From positions 58,857,501 to 58,921,500 of the forward strand of contig NC_088918.1 in the NCBI RefSeq assembly GCF_963576675.1: a stretch of DNA of 64,000 nucleotides. The letters run 5' to 3'. The DNA is from Euphorbia lathyris (Eukaryota > Streptophyta > Magnoliopsida > Malpighiales > Euphorbiaceae). The position numbers and the translations under genes are program-made. The notes below the pieces were generated by a model. The model was not told where the DNA came from and ran no database searches. It saw only the letters and a program-made list of their open reading frames with translations. Of the stretch, positions 41,631 to 52,061 are shown in pieces (the stretch's first letter is position 1; every line of letters starts with the position of its first letter).

Positions 41631-41767
41631 ATAACGTGTTGTGATTAACATATATAAAATCATAGATGTTTTCTTTTTCTTTTTCACCTTTTTCACTTTT
41701 TCTCCTCTATATTTTTTTTCTCAAATGTTTAGTAGAAGCTCCATATCATCCAATCTATTTTAGATAA

Positions 41768-42296
41768 GGGTAATTAATTTGTTAGTCCCTATATTTTGAC
41801 AAAACACACTGTTTAGTCCCTGTATTTTCAAAAACACATGGTAAGGTCCCTAACCTTTTTCTCAGTGAACTGTTTAGTCATTCCGTCTGTTTGTTAGATA
41901 TTTTACCGTTTATGACTTCGGAAATGACTAAATTACCTTTTACTATTTACCTTCAAACTTCAGAAGAGGAAATCCAATTTAGAAGAAGAAGCTATTTGTA
42001 TGGAAAACAAAAAAAAGAACAGACCCAATGCTTACGAATTTGAACGATTAAGAAGAAAATCAAGAAAAAGAACACCCAAAGTTGATTTCAGATGCATTAG
42101 AGTTTAAAGGAAAGGAAAATAAAGGAAAAGAAGAACGCAAATCCAAATTGACTAACAGAATCTTCATGAGAGTCTAATGACAGAGACTAAACAGTTCATC
42201 GAGAAAAACGTTAGAGACTTTACCGTGTGTTTTTAAAAATACAAGGACTAAACAGTGTGTTTTGTCAAAATATAAGTACTAATAAATTAATTACCC
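41768..42296. mobile_element. MULE-type MITE (529 bp)
   Basis: Ends GGGTAATTAATTTGTTAGTC and, reversed, GGGTAATTAATTTATTAGTA; the TIRs stay similar for over 100 bp (both include TTTTGACAAAACACACTG). Perfect 9-bp target duplication tttagataa at 41759-41767 and 42297-42305. The interior is purine-rich (AAGAAAAGAAGAAC-type). Confidence 0.93.
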
Positions 42297-42305
42297 TTTA
42301 GATAA

Positions 42306-43165
42306 TGACAAATTACTTTTCAAAAAAATACAGGGGGAGTTTATTTTATTCTATTAATATTGATAGTAATTTACTAAAAAATTATATTTATAATGTAAAT
42401 TATTCGGGTTAGTGATAAATAATATTGAACTCTATCATTACGAAGAATACTAATTTGTAATCTCTAAACCATTAAAATAGCAAAAGTCTTAGATGATCTT
42501 AGGAGAGTCATCACTCGTTGCTTTTTTTTTGAAAGAATGATGTGTATTAAATTAAATCAAATGAAAGAACTTCGGTAAGGAATAGTGGTGGACATGTCCA
42601 CTCACTCCAGTCAGATCTAGAACTAACACCTTTTGCTAAAAAATGAGCTGGTATGTTTACTGACCGTTTGACAAAAAAAGATCAAAACAAAGTTTAGAAG
42701 TTATAAAATAATGCAACAATCTTGAATTACATCACTTGTTGCTTGAATAACAACTAATCTTATATGAAGATATCTCTCGATTTGGCTCGTTAACATGACT
42801 AAGAAAAAATGTTTGGTTGTATTGCTCTTACATTTTAAGGATGGGCCAACATATATTTTGTAAGTTTTTAGGCCCAATAGATTGTAACAGAGAAAGAAAG
42901 ATAACAGAAAGCCAACCTCACCGACCATAATTTCCAATTTCTTCACCTCTTCCATTATCACCGCCATTGTCCTCTTCTCCAATTTTCTTCCTCCTCCTTC
43001 AATTATTGCTCTTAAAGAAAAAAAAGGTTAAAAATTAAAATAAAATTATTTCCAACTCCGTTTTTATTTTTAATTTTTTTTAGAAAAAACCCCATCTATC
43101 TCTCTTCTACAAAGCTCATGTAATAATTAAAGAAAAATAAAAAAAAGGGGGGTTCATTCGCTGTC
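42306..43165. other. Intergenic / upstream region of the second RING gene
   Basis: AT-rich, no gene. CT-rich stretches at 42940-43000 and 43095-43115 probably belong to the promoter/5' UTR of the RING gene; an 11-base A-rich run precedes the start at 43166. Confidence 0.45.
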
Positions 43166-43711
43166 ATGGAGCAACATCCACCCACCATTTTCATAGCTCC
43201 TGATCCCCCACCTTTCCCTGCTCCTCCTAGAACCGTTGATCTATCTCCTCTTGAATTTATCCTCGCTATTCTCGCTGTTATTGCTATCCCTGCTTTGATC
43301 TACACTTTCTTCTTCTCTATCAAGTGTCCTCCCTCCCCCTTCCGCCGCCGCCGCAGCAGCAATTCCTCTCGTTTTTCCGATGATCAAATCGCCGAAATCC
43401 ACCCAACTCCGACTAATAAAGAGATAGTTTCCGATCTTAAGTATCAAAAGGAAACGCACGTGAAGGATTTAGGAATTGAGTGCCCTGTTTGTTTGTCTGT
43501 TTTTGCAGATGGAGAAGAAGTGAAGCAATTGGGGATTTGTAAGCATTCTTTTCACGCTTCTTGTATTGATATGTGGTTGAATTCTCATTCTAATTGCCCT
43601 GTTTGCCGTGCTTCTGTTGCTCCTCCTCCGGCCAAACGCGCCTCTTCTTCTTCGTCGAATAGAAATAATGATGTTCATCAGGGTTTGCCTGATGCATCCA
43701 ATTTGGTTTGA
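43166..43711 (+). CDS. RING-H2 finger protein, ATL family (ATL33-like)
   Basis: Membrane-anchored E3 ubiquitin ligase, intronless, 181 residues. A Pro-rich N-terminus (residues 5-22) leads to a hydrophobic anchor at about 29-51 ([20 protein letters not shown]), then an Arg-rich stretch (RRRR at about 60-63). RING-H2 ligands: C106, C109, C125, H127, H130, C133, C144, C147, with W137 and the CPVC Pro in place. GIEC directly before the first ligands replaces the usual GLD block. The tail is Ser-rich. The layout matches the gene at 39589 (both have IDxWLxSHSNCPxCRA), so the two may be diverged paralogues, now separated by two MITEs. The ATL33 comparison is an impression, not an alignment. Confidence 0.92.
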   Translation: MEQHPPTIFIAPDPPPFPAPPRTVDLSPLEFILAILAVIAIPALIYTFFFSIKCPPSPFRRRRSSNSSRFSDDQIAEIHPTPTNKEIVSDLKYQKETHVKDLGIECPVCLSVFADGEEVKQLGICKHSFHASCIDMWLNSHSNCPVCRASVAPPPAKRASSSSSNRNNDVHQGLPDASNLV

Positions 43712-44338
43712 TAAGATCTAAATTTTTATTTATTTATTTCTCAGTTTTTAATTAATTATGTTCTTGTTTTTATTTTCTAGAAAAAAAGAAGAAATTTTGA
43801 GGTGTTATAATTAGATTCAGTTGAATTAGATAGAAAGTTTGTTTTTCTTTTGGATATTTGTGTGGCTAAAATACATTTGGTATATACATTTGTATAAAGA
43901 AAAAGAAAGAAAAAAAGAGAAAGATGGAAGGAAAATTCCACATTTACATTGAAACTGGTCCCTATTATTTACTTTAATATTTTTAGTTTATATAGAAATA
44001 TATTAATTGAATAATTGAGAAATAAAGTAAGTTTAAGTAAGAGTTTTGAGTATGATTTGTGTTAGTTAGCTTATGATTAAATTAATATGTTCATAATGAT
44101 GTTAGTTAAGTGATGCATGCTTGACAAATGACAGCTCACCTATTCCACAATCAACGCCATATCACTTCAACAAATTGGGGTCGGCTCTATTATTATTATT
44201 ATATAATAAAGTTTTTATCCGAAATTCATATAAATACGATTGCTTCCAACAGCCTCTTAAATTGGCTCTTAAGTTAAAATTTGAGGGAGGAGAATAAAAA
44301 ATCAGCTCCAACAGTCTCTTAGTGGCTCCTTAAATCAC
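43712..44338. other. 3' flank of the second RING gene
   Basis: AT-rich, no gene. A short 'CCAACAGCCTCTTAAATTGGCTC' stretch near 44247 resembles the neighbouring MITE family. Confidence 0.4.
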
Positions 44339-44620
44339 TAAAAGCATCTCCATCCTCTCTATTAATAGAGAGCATTCTCTTCACCTTTTAGTGTCTCCTA
44401 ACTTCATTTTTTATTAATAATTTATTATTAATGAGTTACTCTCCTCACACTATTGGTAATGTAACAATAAATAATAATTTTAATAATAAAATAATAAATA
44501 AGGAGTGAATATAAAGAACATTGTTGGAGATGATATATCTTAACCATTCTTAAATCACTAAGAGTCAATTGCTTATATTATTTTTAAAGAGTTCACTAAG
44601 AGTCTCTTGGAGATGCTCTT
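44339..44620. repeat. MITE with AAGAGCATCTCCAA-type ends
   Basis: Left TAAAAGCATCTCCATCCTCT; right, reversed, AAGAGCATCTCCAAGAGACT. Inverted internal similarity continues through 'CACTAAGAGTC'. About 280 bp, non-coding. Target duplication not resolved; family (Harbinger or hAT type) not decided. Confidence 0.5.
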
Positions 44621-44815
44621 ATTTCTTATAACATAAAATCCGCTGAGATTGATTGAGTGGAAGAACGAACCAATATTGAATATTATCTATTACAAATCAA
44701 CTACATTAAAATACATCGAGAGGAGAGAGTAGGGAGCGGACTGCTGACTTTGAGAGAGAAAGAGTATACATTCTAACATTAGTTCATTAGGTTAGGGTTC
44801 TGATTATAACTATTA
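44621..44815. other. Spacer
   Basis: AT-rich, no feature recognised. Confidence 0.4.
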
Positions 44816-45502
44816 GGGAAATTTATAAAATAAGGTCAAATAGGAGGCATATTTAGATATTTAGATCAATTATACAATCCACTGTATATCTAAATTATTT
44901 AGATATGAGTTTACTTTGTCAAAGTTCATCACCATCCAATAGTAAAAAAAACAAAGTAAAACTTACTTTGTCAAAAACAAAGTAAGCATAGCCTATATTT
45001 ATATATATATATATATATTACTCTTTCTTCTTTCTCTCTTCCGTTTCTCTCTTTGATTCTTTCTTAGTTTGCGAATTTGACAATCCGTTTTTTTATTATC
45101 GATTCATATATACGTAAAATCTTTCTTCTTACGAACTTGACACTATGTTTGTTATTATTTTGTATGTTTTTCCTAGAATAATACTTTCAAGACATGATTT
45201 TTCTTCACGTTTTTCGCAAACTGCGAAGCAAAAAGCCATGTACTTAAATAGTATTATCTTCACATGCTTCACAGTTTACGAAAAATGCGAAGTGGTATAT
45301 AATATTAAAATCATAACAAGATTGCAAAAATAATTATAACATTAAAATTATAACATTAAAATCATAACATTATCTAAATTTACAATAAGATTGCAACAAT
45401 AATTATAACATTAAAATAATAACATTATCAAAATTTACAATAAAATTGCAACAATAATTCAAATCCTAAACTCCAGGAATGTGCTTCCAGAACAGAATGA
45501 TT

Positions 45503-45586
45503 AGCAAAATGTTCTGGAAGCACACTCTTTCCCTAGTGTGCTTTCCAGGAAATTTGGGTGAGAGTGTGTTTCCAGAACATTTTGCT
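45503..45586. repeat. Inverted repeat, 26-bp arms
   Basis: AGCAAAATGTTCTGGAAGCA... (45503-45528) and its inverted copy (45561-45586) with one mismatch and a 32-base loop. Could form a stable RNA hairpin. Confidence 0.8.
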
Positions 45587-45892
45587 AAGAAGTTCAGAAG
45601 CAAAAGGAAGTTCAGAAGCAGAAGGAACTAGAATATTGAAGTGCTTTCAGGCTTTATAGAAGCAAGAAAAACCGGCAGCGTCATACAAAATTAATGCATT
45701 TGGGATGATAATGGTGATTTGTCTTTTCTTTTCAGAAGTAAGAAAAATCGGTAGGTTCACCATCTTCATCACATCCCAATCAACCCTCACTCCGATTGAT
45801 GCCTTTGTATTCAAGATAAACAGATCACTATGATTGATGCTTTTGTATTCAACCTTCACAAAAATTAAGTCATTTTAGAAAAATAATGAAAG

Positions 45893-46197
45893 AAAAACTT
45901 CACAGAGAGAGAATTTGCGAAGTCTGTAAAGAAAAAGACACTTGAAAAATGATGATTTTTACTTCGCATAATGAGTTTGTGTCATATTTTGTGAAGTCTC
46001 CGAAGAGAAATTCACTTGAAAAATAATGATTTTGCTTCGCAGAAAGCGAATATGCGAAGAGAAAAAATAAGCTGAAAAATGATGATTTTGCTTCGCATGC
46101 TTCACAGATTCACTTTTTGCGAAGCAAAATAATCATTTTCTAAGTGAATTTCTCTTCACAGACTACGCAAAACGTGACACAAACTCATTTTGCGAAG
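45893..46197. repeat. Inverted repeat with about 80-bp arms plus a third direct copy
   Basis: Arms 45962-46041 and 46118-46197 are inverted copies (CTTCGCATAATGAGTTTGTG versus its reverse near the end) separated by about 76 bases. A related direct copy lies at 45893-45969. The CTTCGCA/TGCGAAG word recurs at every unit edge. Confidence 0.75.
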
Positions 46198-46323
46198 CCA
46201 TTTTCTAGAGAAAAATGAAGATGAAACAGTAGATACTTACCTTATTTCCGCCTTTTACCATTGAAATCGACAATAAACATATGATAAATGTAGAAGAACG
46301 TCGAATAACGATGCATTCGATTC

Positions 46324-46557
46324 TCACAAGAAAAAGAAACCAAGAGACGAATATGAAATAGGAAGATGAAGAACCATACCTTCACAAAAACAAAGAGACA
46401 AAGAGAGGAAGAAGAGACATGTTGATGAAGAATTTCTTGGTGATTTGCACAATATAAACGAAGGGGAAGATGAAACGATAGACAGGAAGGGGAGATGAAA
46501 CCAATAGACAGGAAGGGGGGAAGATGAAAGGTTTGAGGTATTTTGGGAAAGTCGCAA
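46324..46557 (-). other. Short open frame inside the MULE, probably not a gene
   Basis: 77 codons, Ser/Leu-rich, from CT-rich sequence; no family recognised. Could be a captured piece of UTR or signal-peptide region, but nothing supports expression. Confidence 0.2.
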
Positions 46558-46736
46558 ATAAATAGTCTAGATATGTAATGGGTTAGGTAATTGGTCTAAA
46601 TATATAAATGGCCATTCCATTTGACCCAATTTTGTAATTTTCCCTATTTATTTATGCACAATTGGTAATTGTGTTTTAACTTTAACTACCCATATAATCC
46701 TTAGTTGGCCGGCTTCCTAGCGTGCCATAGGGTACT

Positions 46737-48097
46737 TGTTGGTCCCGTGTAACGTGATAATATTAGTTCCAAGGGGGGGGGGGGTTAGGAACTATTTAAA
46801 AATTTTCACGTGAGGCTGACGAATATTCTGGAACTTGGACTTTCCAAAGTCCTTTAGCACAGCAGAACTGAGTAAGTCTTAGACGCAAGCTTAGTCAACA
46901 GGTGACTAAGTCTGAATCTAATCTTGAGTCAGAAGATAACACTTTAAGTCTATCCCTGAACTCAGCTTCTCAGTTCACTCAACTCAGCTTATGTTCTTTT
47001 CGGTGTTCAACTTAGGGAGTGTTATAGCAAGCAATAATTTAAGGAGATAAGGGTTAGAAAGATATTACTCAGCAGACGTATCCTGGTTCGGCCTCTCTGC
47101 CTACGTCTAGTCCCCGGAATTCCTTCCGAGCTTTTTTGAATTCTCTACTGAGCTCTTTAAAGGTAGAGCACAAACCTTTTACAATAGCAAGCTGAGTATA
47201 CAAGAGTACCTTCCTATATTCCTCTACTCACTCTTATTACTAACGCTGATTACTATAACCGAGTACTCAGCTTCTCCTTTCTATACTTCTAGAAATGATG
47301 GGTGTTTGTTTGTCCTAAACAACAATTGCTAAGACACTTTAGATGATTCAGATCACTCTAGACTTTTACACAGAATTGGAATTGGTGTAAGATTTGCTTT
47401 GCTTTTCTCACAGAACTTCTAATATCAAATTGGTCAGCGTTTCGACTTAATTGAAGATCTGCATCGAATGAAGCATTTGAGAGGCCTTTTTATAGTGACA
47501 CTTGATGCACCGATGATTTCGAATTTCGAAATAACCGTTAGAGGGAAACGGCTTCCTGTCGCTTTCACTCAGTACGTGCTCATCGTCCTCGGCCAATAAC
47601 ATTCTTGTATCTTCTGTCTTCGGAAGTGCTCAGCAGCTTTTCGTCAGACAAAACAGAATGTTTCCACATTTATAGTAAAGTCTTCCAGACAACTTTCCGC
47701 GTCTTCTGAGCTTTACCCAAAGTAGAAATACTTTGTCTCTAAGTTTGTTCAGGTCAACTGCTGACCTGACTTTTTTTTCGCTCAACTCAGCAGCTTCATC
47801 TTGAAGCTATTTAGACGAAGGCTTCTCGATGCTTCTCAAAGCTGGGCTTGCGTTTTACTCAGTATGACTGCGTTTTGGTCTTCTTGGGCCGTGAGGCTTT
47901 GATCCGTTGACTTGGGCTTGACTCTCTTTCATGGGCCTTGGGGCCATTTAACTTAATGTCTTATAAATCAAATAACTCAACATTGAACAAACACATTAGT
48001 GTGAATAAATCAAAGCATTTAAATTTTAATGTTGTTAGAATATTTTTATCATTAATAATTTTGTCAAATCAAAATCATGTGGAAAGGTGTTTCAACA
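46737..48097 (-). repeat. 3' LTR of the SIRE-like element
   Basis: About 1361 bp, TGTTGGTCCCGTG at the left and TTTCAACA at the right on the plus strand (TG...CA in element orientation). The polypurine tract (AAAATGGGGGAGTTT on the minus strand) abuts it. It includes a G run of 12 at about 46776-46787 and repeated CTCAGCTT/ACTCAG words. The left boundary is set from the TG end and is less certain. Confidence 0.65.
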
Positions 48098-48530
48098 AAC
48101 TCCCCCATTTTGATGTTGGAAAAAATATTCAGTAAGGAACTCAGTGTTGAGCTCCCCCATGATAGTTGACCTTGATTTCTTAAGATACCCCCCGTAAGGG
48201 TTGAGCCGCTGACTTAGTTTTACTTTAAACATTTCAAGGTTTAATCAAGTAAGTCTAAAGTCAGTTTTCAGAGTTAAGTCAGCTCTTGGAACATTTTCTC
48301 TTTACTCAGTTAAGTTACGCGGAAGGTTGAGTTCAGATATCAGAATAGGCTGAGTAGGTCATTGTTCAATGAGTTTTAGTTAAAAATACAAATGAGAGAG
48401 GTCATATATTTAGAACAACACAGCAGATAAGCATAGAGCGATATGAACAGATATCATAGATGATTTAATAAAGATACGATAATATTTAGCACAAAACATG
48501 TCATCAGCAAATATACAAGTTTACAAATAT
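48098..48530 (-). other. SIRE 3' untranslated region
   Basis: Between the env-like ORF end and the LTR; carries the polypurine tract and CAGCTGACTTA-like repeats. No gene. Confidence 0.55.
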
Positions 48531-51500
48531 CTATCGCTTAATGTTGACAGACACTTGGTTTGATTTGGGCTTGGTTTGCTGACTAGACTTGTTTGTTTCT
48601 TGTTGCTGGGGTTGAGTGCTAGGAGGGATAGCAGAAGTCGAACCAAGATGTTGTTTCTTCGGTTGAGTTCCAGCAGGGTGTTTGTCTTTCTCCCCTTTTT
48701 TGCCAGCATCAATTGGCTGAGGGACAGCAGCATAAAATTTCCCTTGATTAACAGCATGAGTTAGGGTAGCCGAATAGTGTTTGAGTTGAGCCGTACTATT
48801 CTTAAGGCCGTCAAAGACTTTGATCCCACCAGCCATTTCTGTCGACGGAATTTCCATATGTGAGCTGATGACGCTGAGGATAAACTCAAGTGACTTGCCC
48901 ATCCAGGTGATGGAGTCCGTCATCTTTTGCGTAGGATTGATGGTACATCCTGAGCAAGCCAGCATCATAATGGTGGCGCTAATGAGATTGGTGTGTGACA
49001 TGGTCATAAGTGGCCTTGGCAAGTTGAAAGATCTCAGATGACTTTGCCTGGTCAGTTTGCATCTCTTCTCTTGATAAGTTGAGCATGCGAATGGCTTCAA
49101 CGATTTGTTCTATTGTGCATTGGGAGGAAGAGGCAACCAGTTCTCGAGTGGCAGTCAGCTCAGTGAAGACTTGAGTGACTTGAGCTGACTGAGCCACACC
49201 GGAGTTTACGGTAGATAGATCATTCAGCTTCCCTTCAATAGTGTCCATGTGATGCACCATGTGCAGATGAAGGTTTGCCATTTTTGTAGCGAACTCCTGC
49301 TTTGGCTGCTGAGCAACCATATCAGTTAGCACACACAAAAGCTCCTTAAGACTTTTGAGCTTAGTCAGAAGTTGTGTGATGGTGCTCAGTTGAGTCGGCT
49401 CAGTAGAAAGATACTCACCATCAGAGGCACGAGTTCGTTGTATGTCTGCGATCAGTTCTTGAGCAGCTTGGAGAATTCTTTTTCCAAGGGCGGAAGTAGT
49501 AAGGAAGTTCAGTGGATCAGCTGATGGAATCTCCGGAACTGAGTTCTGGTTAGCAGCAGGTGTTTGAGTATTGGGTAGCTCACCAGAAATGGAGGTGCCC
49601 TCTTGATTATGTGAAGGTTGAGGAATTGGAGTGGCAGACTTAGTGTTGAGGCCAGTAGCAGGCACTGACTGGTTTGCTGACTGTTTAGTAAGAGGAGTGG
49701 TTTGTGCAATAGCAATATCTGCCTGCTCAGTATCATTCTGGAGCTGAGTATTTACTTGTGGATGAGTCAGCTCGAGATTTTCCTGAGTAGGAGATTTCTT
49801 AGGTACTTGTTCATTTTCTTGAACAGTAGGTTCTTCGATCACATGCTCAGTTGAGGCATGAGCAGCAGTGTCGGCAGACTTCTGACCTTGAGGAGCGTCA
49901 GTTTTGGCATGTTCCTGATCATGAGAAACAAATGCTTAATTTTCCTTGACTGGCGTGGATTTGGCAATTGGTTTGGAGAAGAAGTTGAAATCCAAATCAG
50001 TTAGGTCAACAATTGGTTCGTGAAGGGGGGAATCATCCAGAATGTCAAACACGGGTGGTTTGCGTGACTTCTTCTTGAATCGTTTGTCACTGCCTTCTTT
50101 AGATAGTTTTGGAGAAGGGATTTGGTCAGTGGAAGTGGTGTTGGATGATTCAAGATGAACATGCTCAGGCTCAGCAGTGGTGGTATCAACATGTGACTTA
50201 AGCTCAGTAGCCGGTTCTTTGGTGGTCGAGTTACTTGGTTCATTCTTCTTAGTCTGCTCAGCAGAGACAGACTTTTTCTGTTGACTGCTTGGCGGTTGAG
50301 TGCTTTTATCAGGTTCCCGAGCTCGCAGAAAGAAGGAGTCCTTAGGAATAGCGAAACCCAGAGGAGTTGCATTCAAGGGAGTAACACCGGAGACCTTCTT
50401 TCTCTTTACGGGTGGCTCAGTATCTTCCGGTTCATCCTCAATTTCCTGGTCAGTTGCAGGTCGTTTTTGGCCAGCTTTGGTAGGCTCTGCTTTCTTTTTA
50501 GTTGACTCAGCTGGAGAGGGATTTGTCATTAGTACTTTTAACCTCTTGACAGTTTGGAGTGTAGGCTTAGCTTTTTATGTAGCTGATGTGTTTGTCTTTC
50601 TCTTTTTCCCTTTACAAGTAGGCTCAGCTTCCTCTTCATCTTCGATCACCGTATCCTTTCCTTTCTTTGATTTGAAAGGGAGGCTGTGTGTGAGGCCAGC
50701 AAGATTTTCAACGGTGATTTCTATTCCTAGTATGCTTTCTTCATTCTTAAAGCTGATCTGGTGATCCTTGAGAATATCGGTGATGAGAGATCCCATTCGT
50801 AGTGCTCCAATGCTTCGTTGAATAGCCCCGATCAAGAACACAAGCATATTTAGAGGTTGGTAGTTCAGCATGTGCCATAGGAAACACTGCTCGAAGTTTG
50901 ATGCAGAGGATGTGGCATTGACCTTTGGGAATAAATAGTTGGTCAGTAAGTAGTGGGCGTGTCTTGGATGCTGAGTAAGCGAGGTGCATAAGACTTCACC
51001 GACATGCCCTTCAGGCTTACAGAATGTAGCAGTGTACTTGACCCACTTATAATCACTGGTTTTTCTAAGCTCAGCTCCTTCGTCCTTCAAGTCTAAAAGG
51101 ATGGCCAGATAGGAGCGGTTGATGATGATTTGCTTTTTGTTGATATATGTGACCATAAAATCAACATCGTCTGTAGCAACCAGTAGATTTGAGTAGAACT
51201 CAGTCACAAGCCTTGGGTAGGTTAGCCCGTTTAAGGAAAAAAGTTTGGTCCATCCGTTTTTGGATATCCAGTCACTGTAGGGTTTCTCAACTTCGAGGAA
51301 GCTCTTTGAGAACCATCGTGAAGCCACGACATCAAGTCCTTCAACGTTCGAGAACATAGATTGAAAAGTTCTCTCCTCAGGCTCCTTTGATTTCTTGCCC
51401 TTGTCCTTCTTCTTCTTCTTTGAAAGAGTCGAGTGTTCAGTGTTGGGATCAATACCGAGGATGCTGACTTCATCCATAGGTTTGTCATGCTGACCATGAC

Positions 51501-51618
51501 CAGTGTGAGCCTCATCTTCCGGGGTCTCAACATACTCTTGCTCAAGTGGAGAGTCAGGATTGATTTATGAGCGATTATCTTCATATTGGTCACCAAAGAG
51601 ATTCTGGGAATCAGACAT
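48531..51618 (-). pseudogene. Env-like / extra ORF of the SIRE-like element
   Basis: A long ORF downstream of pol, about 1030 codons when read through. Starts MSDSQNLFGDQYEDNRS at 51618. Stops at codon 18 (51567-51565), 50577-50575 and 49938-49936 are all in one frame; a frameshift near 49000-49100 moves to the last 189-codon frame, which ends at 48531. The first 300 codons contain a Lys-rich stretch and a globular part (WFSKSFLEVEKPYSDWISKN, LVTEFYSNL, INRSYLAILLDL, WVKYTATFCKPEGH) of the plant-transposon putative domain type also found in Athila ORFs. The rest is Pro/Ser/Thr/Gln-rich with coiled-coil-like stretches. Sirevirus env-like proteins occupy this position; their function is unproven and no convincing signal peptide or fusion segment is visible here. 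Confidence 0.65.
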
Positions 51619-52061
51619 GGTGTTCTTGAGAACTTCTTTGCAAAAACTTAGAGATTAGGGATTCAGAGAGAGAGAGAGAGAGAGAAGGTTCGAGTGCGAA
51701 ATTCAAGCGTAGAAAGTAAATAGTGAGAAATCGTTCACTATTTATAGACGATAGGTGGTGACTTGAAAGGTCGGAAAGAAAGGTGGGAATTTGAACCATC
51801 GATAGTCAGTTTAATACTGTCATTAATTGCGAGAGGCGGCGCGTGTTTTTACTAATGATGATGCTTACGTCATCCTAGAGGCTACTTAGCTACGTGTGCA
51901 AACCCTAATTGTGCAAGTTGCTTTACTCAGCAACGTAGTTACTCAGCAGTTCAGGTGCTGAGTGTATCAGTCAGTTTTATAAGTTTGCATGGTAAAATCA
52001 CTCAGCATGCATAGCCACACAACATGTAATCAAAACACTCAGCATGAATTATACTTAGAAT
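51619..52061 (-). other. Spacer between pol and env-like ORF
   Basis: Non-coding. Includes a GA microsatellite (AGAGAGAGAGAGAGAGAGAG at about 51665-51684). Confidence 0.5.

Larger units (their letters stand above)
44816..46644. mobile_element. MULE-like non-autonomous element with internal hairpins
   Basis: 1829 bp. Ends GGGAAATTTATAAAATAAGG and, reversed, GGGAAAATTACAAAATTGGG, with further similarity (GGTCAAAT, TTAGA-CAATTA). The flanking 9-mers (taactatta / tatttattt) do not match well, so the target duplication is degraded or the end is mis-set. The interior has two strong hairpins and no transposase. Confidence 0.6.
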
